Part shown: positions 1-5,955 of the stretch, in pieces
How positions within the stretch are numbered: the stretch's first letter is position 1
Layout of the letters: the number at the start of each line of letters is the position of its first letter
Source of the DNA: JAWWBG01 sp033721095
GTDB lineage: Bacteria; Actinomycetota; Nitriliruptoria; Nitriliruptorales; Nitriliruptoraceae
Direction of reading: 5' to 3'
DNA: 6,226 nt
NCBI GenBank assembly: GCA_033721095.1
Contig: JAWWBG010000154.1
Span: forward strand, 1 to 6,226
Made by a program: the position numbers and the translations under genes
Notes under the pieces: generated by a model
Told to the model about the DNA's origin: nothing
Seen by the model: only the letters and a program-made list of their open reading frames with translations
Databases searched by the model: none

Positions 1-786
1 CACGATGACGTAGTCCCAGGTCATCCGAAACGTTCCGTCAGCGGCCTCGTTGGCAGCCTCCAACGCGGCGCGAAACTCGGTGTGGGCCTGCTCCCAGCTC
101 CCCATCTCTCCGAGGGTTTCGCGCGTCTTGACCATCGGGCCGTTCTGGAACCACACCTCCTCGAACGCGTCGATGGATGGGAACGCGATGGGCAGGCCGG
201 CAGGCTCGAAGTCCAGCGACACCCCCAAGGGTTCCATCAGGCCTCGAACGTGCGCTTCGTCCCCCCAACCGATCAGAGGCTCGACAAAATCGGGTGGCGG
301 CGGGGCGTGCGCCATCAGCGCCCCGAACAGCTTGGTTCCGGAACCATCTCCCGGCCAGGCAGTGAGCGCGATCGTCCCCTCCGGGCGACAGACCCGAACC
401 AGCTCCCTCGCCACGGCGCCGTGGTCCGGGGCCATGATGGCGCCAAAGCTGGAGATGACGGCGTCGAACGAGTCGTCGTCGAATGGAAGCTCTTCCGCGT
501 TGCCCAACTGGAGGGTGACGTCGAGGTCGCCCTCGGCAGCGCGCCTGCGGCCTTCGTCGAAGACGGCGTCCGTGATGTCCACGCCCACCACGCTTGCGCC
601 GGTTTCTGCCGCTGCAATGGCCGCCGTGCCGGAGCCGGTGGCGACGTCCAGAACACGGTCGCCGGCTCCCACCCCGGAGCGATCAACGAGCATGCGTGCG
701 GCCGGCTCGAGCATCCGCCCGACCGGCCGGTAGTCACCAGCCGACCACTCGTCGATCTCCTGCTGGCGATAGGTGTCGCGGTCCAT
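1..786 (-). CDS. Class I SAM-dependent methyltransferase (3' end cut by window edge)
   Basis: This protein probably transfers a methyl group from S-adenosylmethionine to an unidentified small molecule in the cytoplasm. The visible 262 residues are open to the left edge without a stop, so the C-terminus is missing. The Rossmann-type core is clear. Motif I is VLDVATGSGTAA at residues 45-56, and the acidic residue that binds the ribose is D70 in VVGVD. A GNAEELPFDDDSFDAV stretch lies at about 96-110, and the post-motif strand LVRVCRPEGTIAL at about 129-141. This is the Methyltransf_11/UbiE-like pattern; the second half (about 150-262) is the variable substrate-binding part and gives no substrate. 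The ATG start is followed by a typical polar N-terminus; a GGAGAA lies upstream with a long spacing of about 12 bases. The family is confident, but the substrate is unknown. A ubiquinone/menaquinone role should not be assumed, since no quinone gene is nearby. Confidence 0.88.
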   Translation of the reverse strand, partial: MDRDTYRQQEIDEWSAGDYRPVGRMLEPAARMLVDRSGVGAGDRVLDVATGSGTAAIAAAETGASVVGVDITDAVFDEGRRRAAEGDLDVTLQLGNAEELPFDDDSFDAVISSFGAIMAPDHGAVARELVRVCRPEGTIALTAWPGDGSGTKLFGALMAHAPPPPDFVEPLIGWGDEAHVRGLMEPLGVSLDFEPAGLPIAFPSIDAFEEVWFQNGPMVKTRETLGEMGSWEQAHTEFRAALEAANEAADGTFRMTWDYVIV

Positions 787-831
787 GAGGTGAGCAGGTT
801 CTCCGCTTGTTCGGAGCGCTGCGCGCTGCCG
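787..831 (-). promoter_or_regulatory. Short leader with two small overlapping hairpins before the methyltransferase
   Basis: The 45-base gap between the CBS gene stop and the methyltransferase start holds two small perfect inverted repeats when read on the minus strand. AGCGC-GCA-GCGCT covers 815-827, and CTCCG-AACAAG-CGGAG covers 801-816. The second includes the only GGAG that could serve as the ribosome binding site. The two share bases and so could not form together. The stems are only 5 base pairs and GC-rich sequence makes such repeats by chance, so a regulatory role is speculative. There is no U-tract that would make either a terminator. Confidence 0.2.
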
Positions 832-1275
832 TCAGTAACTCGAGCCGGTCACGTACTCCTGGAGGGCTTCCTTGGTGACCTCGAGCTCGTCGGTGTAGGC
901 CTTCACGACGTCTCCGATCGACACGACGCCAACCATCTCGTCACCGTCGACCACGGGGACGTGGCGCATGCGGCCCTCGGTCATCAGTGACATCACCTGG
1001 TCACTCGTGTCGGTCGGCGCGCACGTGGTCACGGTCGAGGTCATGATCTCCGTGACGGGCTTGTCGAGACAGCCGGCGCCCTCCTCGGCGATGCGCCGCA
1101 CGATGTCGCGCTCGGAGACGATGCCGACGATGTCCGTGCCGCTGCTGGAGACGACGAGCGCACCGACGCCGTGCTCCTTGAGCTTCCGAATGGCCTCGAT
1201 GACGGTCGTCTGGGGGGTCAGCGTGTGCACGCGATGCCCCTTGTTGTCGAGGATGGCCCCGATGCGGATGCTCAT
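832..1275 (-). CDS. Two-CBS-domain protein
   Basis: This is a 147-residue stand-alone CBS pair (Bateman module), a cytoplasmic protein type that generally binds adenine nucleotides or related ligands and modulates partners or senses energy state. CBS1 spans about residues 8-62 and ends in GIVSERDIVR (51-60). CBS2 spans about 76-128, with HVPVVDGDEMVGVVSIGDVV at 105-124. The two domains nearly fill the protein; only a short charged helical tail (about 129-147) follows, and there is no attached enzyme, channel or DNA-binding domain. The length fits the small CBS proteins common in bacteria. The ATG start is supported by a good GAGGGAGA ribosome binding site five bases upstream. The gene lies 84 bases downstream of the DUF1697 stop and 45 bases upstream of the methyltransferase, so it may be its own unit or a distal operon member. 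The ligand and partner cannot be read from the sequence. Confidence 0.93.
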   Translation of the reverse strand: MSIRIGAILDNKGHRVHTLTPQTTVIEAIRKLKEHGVGALVVSSSGTDIVGIVSERDIVRRIAEEGAGCLDKPVTEIMTSTVTTCAPTDTSDQVMSLMTEGRMRHVPVVDGDEMVGVVSIGDVVKAYTDELEVTKEALQEYVTGSSY

Positions 1276-1359
1276 TGGTGTCTCCCTCGGCGGACGATTC
1301 CTGCGCGTCCTGCGTCCACTGTATGTCCGGCCGAATCGTCGCGCCGCGGAGACCGGGAC
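1276..1359 (-). other. 84-base intergenic region, longest in the window
   Basis: This gap separates the DUF1697 stop from the CBS start and is the most likely place for an internal promoter. Apart from the CBS ribosome binding site I see no convincing -35/-10 pair, no hairpin followed by a U-tract and no clear operator. A weak TACAGT-like hexamer occurs in CATACAGTGG but lacks a partner at the right distance. Confidence 0.4.
1281..1288 (-). promoter_or_regulatory. Ribosome binding site of the CBS gene
   Basis: GAGGGAGA on the minus strand, five bases before the ATG at 1275. It is one of the two best Shine-Dalgarno matches in the window and fixes the start. It suggests that this gene is translated independently rather than by coupling. 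Confidence 0.7.
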
Positions 1360-1893
1360 CTAGCCGTCGAGCAGCTCGGCGAGCTTTCGAGCCGTGTTCA
1401 CGTTTCGCGCCGTCATCTGCTGGTAGATCGGATTGGCGGCTAGCCGGCTCAGCCCACTGCGCCCGAAGTCCTTGCGGCGGACACGCCACAGGAGGGCGTC
1501 ATGGACGTGGCGGACGTCGTCGACCGGGCGGACGCCAACCCGTTCGAGGATGTCTCCCCTCGATGCCTGTTTCCACAGGTACATCACGTCGGCCTTGTGC
1601 TCGTCGTCGGTCGCCCAGTCACCCGGAATGGCTGCGGCGACGTCACGGATGTTGCTCGCACTGCGGACCAGTACGCGAATGTCCAGCCCGAACTCGCCGG
1701 CGATGAGGTCCTCGATGGTGGTCGTCAGCCGGGCCGCCGAGCGGTCGGGCGACGAAAACAGGATGTTCCCGCTGGCGATGTAGGTGCTGACGTTCGTGAG
1801 GCCGTTGACCTCCAGGACGTTGCGGAGTCGGGACATTTCGATCTTGTTCTTGCCGCCCACGTTGATGCCGCGCAAGAGTGCCACCCAGCGCAT
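1360..1893 (-). CDS. DUF1697 family protein
   Basis: This 177-residue cytoplasmic protein belongs to the DUF1697 family (PF08002), whose biochemical role is not established. The hallmark segments are all present and in the usual order. The N-terminal LLRGINVGGKNKIEM is at residues 6-20, YIASGNILF at 38-46 in the alternating strand-rich core, a hydrophobic DVMYL strand at 102-106, and the C-terminal TARNVNTARKL at 161-171. The length is typical, so the gene looks complete. There is no signal peptide or membrane segment. The ATG is preceded by AAGGGG four bases upstream, and only nine bases separate the gene from the permease stop, so it is probably co-transcribed with the exporter. Whether it has any part in export is unknown; DUF1697 genes occur in many contexts and this proximity may be incidental. 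Confidence 0.93.
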   Translation of the reverse strand: MRWVALLRGINVGGKNKIEMSRLRNVLEVNGLTNVSTYIASGNILFSSPDRSAARLTTTIEDLIAGEFGLDIRVLVRSASNIRDVAAAIPGDWATDDEHKADVMYLWKQASRGDILERVGVRPVDDVRHVHDALLWRVRRKDFGRSGLSRLAANPIYQQMTARNVNTARKLAELLDG

Positions 1894-1897
1894 TGTT

Positions 1898-1903
1898 CCC
1901 CTT
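1898..1903 (-). promoter_or_regulatory. Ribosome binding site of the DUF1697 gene, fused to the permease stop codon
   Basis: AAGGGG lies four bases before the ATG at 1893. Its first A is the last base of the permease TGA stop, so terminating ribosomes arrive directly on the next start site. This supports tight coupling of DUF1697 to the exporter operon. Confidence 0.65.
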
Positions 1904-3495
1904 CAGCCGAGGTCACGAACCAGGAGCCCTCGCCGACCCGTGATTGCGAGCACGGCAGCCAACGCGGCGAGGATGGCGAGCGGAAGGACGGCCAGGTCCG
2001 CGACGGGCAGCTGCGGCGTGTGCTGGAAGACCGACAGGTTGAGGACGGCCTGGCCAAGGCCGAGGATTGCACCCAGCAGCGTGACGAGGAAGGTCCCCGC
2101 AAGCACACCCCAGCTCCACGAGGAGTGTTCCGGGAGCCATCCGACCAGCAGCAGCGCGACTGCCGCGAGGGTCCAGATCGCGGGCACCTGGACCAAGGCA
2201 GCGCCGACCAGGCTCGTCACCTCCCCGGGCCCCTGCCCGTTGCCGATGCCGAATGTCAGGCCGGCTGCGAGTCCAGCCACGACCATGAGCAGCGCGGAGC
2301 CGAGGAAGCTGATCGCGGCATGACTCGACAGCCAGCGTGATCGCGACACCGTCGTCGCAAGGATCATCTCGGCCTGCTGGGCGGCTTCCTCCGAGCGCAG
2401 ACGCAGCATGGCGAGCACGGCGAAGGCGGCGCCTGCGATCGCCAGGTTCCCCATCGAGCCGGCGAGGAACGCATCGACCAGGGCGCCGGGTCCGCCGAGG
2501 CGTTCGAGGATCTCGCGCATCTGCTCGCTGCCGCCGACGAGGTCCTCCATCCCGGGTGCGATCCCGCCGATCACGGCACCGAAGACAGCCATGCCGATCG
2601 CCCAGGCCAGGACGAGGCCGCGTTGGAGACGCCACGCGAGGGCGGCTGGCGTGCGCAGCGATTCGCTCGCTCGCGCGGGCCCGGGACGCGTCGCGAACAC
2701 ACCGGCTCCCGTGTCCCGACGCGCGGCCAACGCTGCCGCCGCACCGAGTCCGGCCAACGTCACGGCGACCGGCAACGCGACGACCCACCAGTCCTCGCCG
2801 GCGAATGGCCGCAGCCGCTGGACCCATCCGATCGGCGAGATCCAGCTCGCCCAGGCGACGCCATCCACGGTGTCGCCGAGCATGCGGGCCAGGAACGCAA
2901 TGCCCACAACGCCCATCGCGATCGTCCGCGCCGCCCGGGCGCCGTCCGTGAGCTGGGCAGCGACCGCCCCTATTCCCGTGAAGGCCCACCCTGTCAGGCC
3001 GAACGCGAGCCCGAGCGCGACGGCACCGGGGGTCGGCTGTCCCAGCGCGAGCAGCCCGAGTGTCGCCACCAGCGCGATGGCTGCGTTCGCGAGGAGCGTG
3101 GCCAGCACCGCTGCTGCCAACGGCGCCCGACGGCCCACCGCCATCGAGCGGACGAGGTCGCCTCGGCCGATCTCCTCCTCGGCCCTCGTGTGCCGAATCA
3201 CGGTCAGGGCGCTGAAGATCGCGACGAACAACGCCGCCACGGTCCCGATGCGCCAGGCGGTCAGGCCGCCGATGGTGGGTGACTGGACTCGTCCCAGCAG
3301 AGCCGCGAAGGCCGTGTTGCTGGTGACTGCCTCCGCCGCCTCGCGCACGGCAGCCTCGGTCGGGTAGATCGCTTCGAAGCTGCTGGCCACGAGAGCCGGC
3401 ATCAGCCCGAGCACGCCGACCCAGATCGCGAAGGCGCGGCGCTCCAGCCGGAAGACGAAGGCGACGAGCCGGCCGGTGCCGCGAAGCTCGTCCAT
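1903..3495 (-). CDS. ABC-2 type exporter permease, full-length duplicated form
   Basis: This 530-residue integral membrane protein is the channel partner of the ATPase encoded just upstream. It resembles the 'putative exporter of polyketide antibiotics' group (COG3559), which fits drug or secondary-metabolite export; the real substrate is unknown. I count about 12 hydrophobic spans, near residues 21-40, 81-100, 124-151, 158-181, 190-205, 237-258, 292-312, 345-364, 393-415, 427-453, 463-485 and 499-519. The two halves look homologous: FRLERRAFAIWVGVLG (15-30) parallels WRLQRGLVLAWAIGMA (288-303), and the cytoplasmic RAEEEIGRGDLVRS (104-117) parallels RSEEAAQQAEMILATT (367-382). I chose the ATG at 3495 because it overlaps the ATPase stop as TGATG and gives the expected polar N-terminus. 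The frame stays open 66 codons further upstream, but that extension is arginine-rich out-of-frame translation of the ATPase repeat. The protein ends in a basic tail after the last span. Confidence 0.9.
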   Translation of the reverse strand: MDELRGTGRLVAFVFRLERRAFAIWVGVLGLMPALVASSFEAIYPTEAAVREAAEAVTSNTAFAALLGRVQSPTIGGLTAWRIGTVAALFVAIFSALTVIRHTRAEEEIGRGDLVRSMAVGRRAPLAAAVLATLLANAAIALVATLGLLALGQPTPGAVALGLAFGLTGWAFTGIGAVAAQLTDGARAARTIAMGVVGIAFLARMLGDTVDGVAWASWISPIGWVQRLRPFAGEDWWVVALPVAVTLAGLGAAAALAARRDTGAGVFATRPGPARASESLRTPAALAWRLQRGLVLAWAIGMAVFGAVIGGIAPGMEDLVGGSEQMREILERLGGPGALVDAFLAGSMGNLAIAGAAFAVLAMLRLRSEEAAQQAEMILATTVSRSRWLSSHAAISFLGSALLMVVAGLAAGLTFGIGNGQGPGEVTSLVGAALVQVPAIWTLAAVALLLVGWLPEHSSWSWGVLAGTFLVTLLGAILGLGQAVLNLSVFQHTPQLPVADLAVLPLAILAALAAVLAITGRRGLLVRDLG

Positions 3496-4457
3496 CAGCC
3501 GCTTTCGTGTCGAGCAGCGGCCGAACCGCCGACCTCGCCGCCGTGTCGAGCAGCGGCCGAAGGGCCGACCTCGCCGCCATAGTGTCGGAGGAACAGCTCC
3601 TCGAGGCTCGGTGGCTGGCTGGTGAGCCGTACGACGCCCACGTCCGTGAGTCGGCGCAGCAGGATGTCGAGCGCGTCGGGTTCGACGCGGCACGTCATCG
3701 TCGTCCCGTCGATCTCCAGGTCGTGCACGCCGACGAGCCCCTCGAGATCCCTCGGAGGGGCTGCCAGCTCGGCGCTGACGATCGACCCTGACAGGTGCCG
3801 CATGTCCACGATGCGACCGGTTTCGACGGCGCGGCCGTCCCGAATGATGGTGACGCGCTCGCAGAGTGCTTCGACCTCCGCGAGGATGTGACTGGCGAGC
3901 AGCACCGTGCGCCCGTTGCCGGACTCCTCTCGGATGCAGCGCCGGAATTCCTCCTCCATGAGCGGATCGAGGCCGGACGTCGGCTCATCGAGGAGCAGCA
4001 GCTCGACATTCGACGTGAGCGCAGCGATCAGGACGACCTTCTGGCGATTGCCCTTCGAGTAGGTCCGGGCCTTCTTCGTCGGGTCGAGGTCGAACCGTTC
4101 CAGGAGCTCGGCGCGCTTGCGCTCGTCGTGGCTGCCGCGGAGCCGGCCGAACAGGTCGATGATCTCGCCGCCGGTGAGATTGGGCCACAGGTTCACGTCG
4201 CCGGGGACGTAGGCGAGCCGCCCGTGCAGCTCGGTCGCGTCGCTCCAGGGGTCACCACCGAGCAGCGAGGCCGTGCCGCCGTCTGCACGCAGCAGGCCGA
4301 GCAGGATCCGCAGCGTGGTCGTCTTGCCGGCGCCGTTGGGTCCGAGGAAGCCGTGGACCTCGCCGGTCTCCACCTCGAGGTCCAACCCGTCGAGTGCGCG
4401 AGTGGTGCCGAAGGTCTTGACGAGTCCGCTCGTCACGATGGCCGGTCCCATGGCCAC
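3495..4457 (-). CDS. ABC exporter ATP-binding protein with duplicated C-terminal tail
   Basis: This 320-residue cytoplasmic ATPase powers the permease encoded directly downstream. All main nucleotide-binding elements are visible. Walker A is GPNGAGKTT (39-47), the signature is the variant YSKGNRQK (133-140) in place of LSGGQ, Walker B is LLLLDEPT (153-160), the D-loop is SGLD (161-164), and the switch histidine is H190 in LLASH. At the usual Q-loop position the sequence is AYVPGDVNLW (82-91), with G86 where many relatives have glutamine. A C-terminal domain (about 220-292) ends in PSLEELFLRHYG, which is where related drug-exporter ATPases usually stop. Here two copies of a 12-residue GGEVG-x-SAAARH unit follow. 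The start is a GTG; the ATG two codons later at 4451 is an equally plausible start and neither has a good ribosome binding site. The gene begins 22 bases after the thiolase-like stop. Confidence 0.93.
   Translation of the reverse strand: MAMGPAIVTSGLVKTFGTTRALDGLDLEVETGEVHGFLGPNGAGKTTTLRILLGLLRADGGTASLLGGDPWSDATELHGRLAYVPGDVNLWPNLTGGEIIDLFGRLRGSHDERKRAELLERFDLDPTKKARTYSKGNRQKVVLIAALTSNVELLLLDEPTSGLDPLMEEEFRRCIREESGNGRTVLLASHILAEVEALCERVTIIRDGRAVETGRIVDMRHLSGSIVSAELAAPPRDLEGLVGVHDLEIDGTTMTCRVEPDALDILLRRLTDVGVVRLTSQPPSLEELFLRHYGGEVGPSAAARHGGEVGGSAAARHESG
3506..3577 (-). repeat. Two-copy 36-base in-frame tandem repeat at the 3' end of the ATPase gene
   Basis: Copies occupy 3506-3541 and 3542-3577 and differ only at two adjacent bases (CC versus GG), so 34 of 36 bases match. 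The period is a multiple of three. Each copy encodes GGEVG-P/G-SAAARH, and the difference changes one codon, CCT to GGT. The array lies 11 bases upstream of the permease start. It looks like a recent duplication by slippage or unequal recombination. Confidence 0.92.
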
Positions 4458-4466
4458 GACGCTAAT

Positions 4467-4479
4467 CAGCCGAGGGCTG
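4467..4479 (-). other. Small hairpin between the thiolase-like and ATPase genes
   Basis: CAGCC-CTC-GGCTG is a perfect 5-base-pair stem with a three-base loop, directly after the thiolase-like stop codon and before the ATPase GTG. The following bases are ATTAGC, not a U-run, so it is not a standard intrinsic terminator. It could weakly affect mRNA decay or translation, or be chance. Confidence 0.25.
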
Positions 4480-5955
4480 TCAGGTGCTCAGCAGCGTCTT
4501 TCCGTCAGCGCCGGGCGACAGGGTCACCGTCGTGCCGACGATCTCCTCGGCTGTCGCGGCGTCCAGGGTCGCGGCCTCGGTCGTCGCGGCGTAGGTCCGG
4601 TGGCCATCGGGAAGCTCGCAGACAGCCAACAGTTCCTTCGGGGATCCATCGCGTTCGTAGGTCATGGTCCATGCGACGATCGTCGCGGGACCCTCGCCAC
4701 GGGTGATCGACCTGGTCGGCAGGGCATCGATCCTCTGCTGGAGCCGGTCGCTGTCCACGGGGGCCAACGGACCGGGTTCGGTCGCGTAGACGCCGAAGAC
4801 GTGCTTGGTCATGTGCATGCCGACACCCGATACCAGGCCCGCGCCGCCCTCGGCCCGGAGCGCCTCGGCCAGGGCGGCGATGGAGTGGCTCATGTAGTTG
4901 TTGGCGGGACCGCCGGCGTAGGGCAAGCCACCCGTGACGGTCAGCGGTCTGCCGGTCGGATCGATACCCAGCTGATCGCAGGCCAGGTGCAGGGAGGACG
5001 CGAAGCACGAGTAGAGGTCGAGCGGGCCGATGTCCTCGATGGTGAGCCGCGCGGCATCCAGGGCGGCTTCGGCGACCAGCCCGAGCCCCGGTGCCGCGGA
5101 CATGTCGTCGCGTTCGGCGAGGTTCCAGACCTCTTCCCCATACGCCCAACCGCGCGGGTAGATCCGTTGCTCGCGCGGCACGCCGAGTTCGTCGGCCCTG
5201 GCCTCGCTCGTGAGGATCAGCGCGGCGGCCATGTCGACGTCCATGATCGCGACCGACAACTTGGTGTAGGGCTCGCCGACCAGGCGGTTGTCGGGTGTCG
5301 GGGTCACGATCTCGTCCGCACTGCGTTCGATCGGGAACCACGCGTGCGGATTCTTGGCGGCGATCGTGGTCATGGGGGCCAGCAGCTGACCCATGGCCGA
5401 CCGGTAGGTGTCGCGTGACGCGCCGAGCGCGGCCTTCCGGGCGTTGTCGAAGAGCGCGAATGTGAGGAACGCCGAGAACAGGCCGTGGGCGATCTCGCCG
5501 GGATGCGGTGGGTGTTCCAGCGGGAAGGGAACCTTCTCGGGATTTCGGTGCGACCACGCTGGTCGCTCGCCGACCTTCTTGAGCTGCCGCTTGGTGTCGA
5601 GCGCCTCGGCGCCGACGATGAGGACCGCGTCGTGCACACCGCGCAGGATCGCTTCGGCCGCGTCGTTGACCTGCACCTGGGGCGTGGTCCCGCCGATGCC
5701 GGTGTAGTGCCGGTGGCCGTCGACCAGTCCGAGTCGTCCGGCGACACGGCCGGGCGGGTCGTCGTAGGGCCAGCTCATGCAGTGGACGACGCGCGCTGAG
5801 TCGATGGCGCCCAGGACGTCGCCGCTCGCACCGCTGTCCGACGCGGCCGCACGGGCGACGTCGACCATCTGGTCCAAGGGCTCGGGGGCGGCGCCGTCGC
5901 GCCACGTGCGTTGGGCGACGCCGACGAGTACCGGAGTGGTGGCCGGGGTGGTCAC
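4480..5955 (-). CDS. Thiolase-like protein (TLP1/SCP2-thiolase-like), lacking the canonical catalytic cysteines
   Basis: This 491-residue cytoplasmic protein has the thiolase fold and is often labelled acetyl-CoA acetyltransferase. The N-terminal half begins TPVLVGVAQRTW (8-19). Where true thiolases carry the nucleophilic cysteine (CxSG), it reads GIGGTTPQVQVNDAAEAI (86-103). The C-terminal half has DLYSCFASSLHLA (313-325) and a glycine-rich GGLPYAGGPANNYMSHSIA (342-360) with H357. The usual final C-x-G is replaced by SGVGMHMTKHVFGVY (376-390). An extra domain of about 85 residues follows (about 405-491), matching the additional C-terminal domain described for mycobacterial thiolase-like protein type 1 (PF18313). 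Standard thiolysis or condensation is therefore doubtful; acyl-CoA binding or a retro-aldol-type role is possible. The GTG start lies in a GTGA overlap with the crotonase stop. The frame is open 67 codons further upstream, but that part is out-of-frame crotonase sequence. Confidence 0.88.
   Translation of the reverse strand: MTTPATTPVLVGVAQRTWRDGAAPEPLDQMVDVARAAASDSGASGDVLGAIDSARVVHCMSWPYDDPPGRVAGRLGLVDGHRHYTGIGGTTPQVQVNDAAEAILRGVHDAVLIVGAEALDTKRQLKKVGERPAWSHRNPEKVPFPLEHPPHPGEIAHGLFSAFLTFALFDNARKAALGASRDTYRSAMGQLLAPMTTIAAKNPHAWFPIERSADEIVTPTPDNRLVGEPYTKLSVAIMDVDMAAALILTSEARADELGVPREQRIYPRGWAYGEEVWNLAERDDMSAAPGLGLVAEAALDAARLTIEDIGPLDLYSCFASSLHLACDQLGIDPTGRPLTVTGGLPYAGGPANNYMSHSIAALAEALRAEGGAGLVSGVGMHMTKHVFGVYATEPGPLAPVDSDRLQQRIDALPTRSITRGEGPATIVAWTMTYERDGSPKELLAVCELPDGHRTYAATTEAATLDAATAEEIVGTTVTLSPGADGKTLLST

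Noticed and set aside
1300..1359. Sigma-70-like promoter for the CBS gene
   Set aside because: Only a weak -10-like TACAGT is seen without a -35 element at a suitable distance; not callable from sequence alone.
3506..3577. CRISPR array or mobile-element end
   Set aside because: The two copies are directly adjacent with no spacer, in frame inside a coding sequence, and there are no terminal inverted repeats or transposase.
1913..3580. A 555-codon minus-strand frame parallel to the permease gene
   Set aside because: It is arginine- and proline-rich and lacks membrane spans or motifs; it is a frame-shifted shadow of the permease.
3496..3693. A 66-codon upstream extension of the permease frame, rich in arginine, containing RRGRxFGRCSTR-like repeats
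   Set aside because: It is the ATPase 3' end and its tandem repeat read in another frame. The ATG at 3495 in the TGATG overlap gives a normal permease N-terminus.
4467..4479. Hairpin as an intrinsic terminator after the thiolase-like gene
   Set aside because: The stem is 5 base pairs and there is no U-tract after it, so termination is unlikely.
1501..5418. Long plus-strand open frames of roughly 280-380 codons opposite the permease, ATPase and thiolase-like genes
   Set aside because: They have compositions typical of antisense translation in GC-rich DNA, no recognisable domain, and sit opposite genes with clear family motifs.
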